NCBI GenBank assembly: GCA_003160755.1
Contig: QEXZ01000033.1
Location: 1-12,823, forward strand
Length of the DNA: 12,823 nucleotides
Direction of reading: 5' to 3'
Source: Methanomicrobiales archaeon
GTDB lineage: Archaea; Halobacteriota; Syntropharchaeia; Alkanophagales; Methanospirareceae
In this document: positions 12,654-12,823 of the stretch, piece by piece
How the letters are laid out: each line of letters opens with the position of its first letter
How positions within the stretch are numbered: the stretch's first letter is position 1
Program-made: the position numbers and the translations under genes
Notes under the pieces: generated by a model
The model's input: the letters and a program-made list of their open reading frames with translations, nothing else
The model's database searches: none
What the model was told of the DNA's origin: nothing

Positions 12654-12823
12654 TTAATTGCAATTATAAAAAACATCCACTACATCCAGCTCCTTCACTT
12701 CCGCATCCGTTCCAAGCAACTCGCTCAAATTCGGCTTCGTTCTTTCTCCGTCGCCTGATACGAGTTCCTTTATGTATAGACCACCATCACATTTTATCTC
12801 CATAAAGAAAACCGACTCGTCAA
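12654..12823 (-). CDS. pus10: tRNA pseudouridine synthase Pus10, C-terminal fragment
   Basis: Partial gene: only the last 55 codons are inside the window, and it continues beyond base 12823. The translated end contains FFMEIKCDGGLYIKELVSGD, then TKPNLSELLG and VKELDVVDVFY. The GGLYIKELVSGD...T.P.LSELLG pattern is the conserved end of archaeal Pus10, which makes pseudouridine 54 and 55 in the T loop of tRNAs. The catalytic aspartate is not in this part. The stop codon is at 12654-12656. It is upstream of trpB2 on the same strand but separated by 162 bases holding a repeat and the trpB2 promoter. Confidence 0.85.
   Translation of the reverse strand, partial: DESVFFMEIKCDGGLYIKELVSGDGERTKPNLSELLGTDAEVKELDVVDVFYNCN

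Overview
The window reads as archaeal. It has short AT-rich promoters with TATA-like boxes a fixed distance from start codons, GGTG/GGAGG ribosome-binding sites, an archaeal tRNA-Gln without an encoded CCA, Mre11, the C-terminus of a Pus10-type pseudouridine synthase, and a DUF2111 protein (a family I know from methanogens and their relatives). The gene set and the many short dispersed intergenic repeats would fit a methanogen-related lineage such as ANME-1/Methanophagales, but that placement is inference.

Left part, plus strand (1-1467): the end of a radical SAM protein with a C-terminal winged helix, overlapping the first of two half-size ArsP-like permeases, probably one operon. A minus-strand AmrS-type radical SAM enzyme (1544-2557) follows, divergent from a corrinoid adenosyltransferase (cobO-like) and a DUF2111 gene. 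Next come a leaderless DUF2284 cysteine-rich protein and a 567-bp gene-free stretch holding tRNA-Gln(UUG) and several dispersed repeats.

From 4915 onward every gene is on the minus strand. Mre11 is preceded by two unrecognised genes (6151-6981 and 7060-7455). A 325-bp intergenic stretch then carries a near-perfect palindrome at a promoter and a roughly 185-bp inverted-repeat element that runs into the end of a HEPN gene. After that come three toxin-antitoxin-like pairs: HEPN/MNT, DUF433/DUF5615 and DUF4258/YgiT-zinc-finger. An ATP-NAD kinase family gene sits directly behind the last pair with a 3-bp gap. The window ends with an orphan TrpB2, backed by a hairpin-plus-T-run terminator, and the 3' end of pus10.

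The signals I find most worth a second look are: (1) a two-hairpin intergenic element present twice in opposite orientation with compensatory stem changes; (2) the inverted-repeat element whose right terminus supplies the last codons of the HEPN gene; (3) a tRNA-Gln with C instead of U at position 33 and a mismatched anticodon stem; (4) the unrecognised two-gene leader of mre11, one member having a Cys4-His cluster; (5) the NAD kinase gene embedded in a toxin-antitoxin operon. I did not find a clearly delimited new multi-gene defence or metabolic system.
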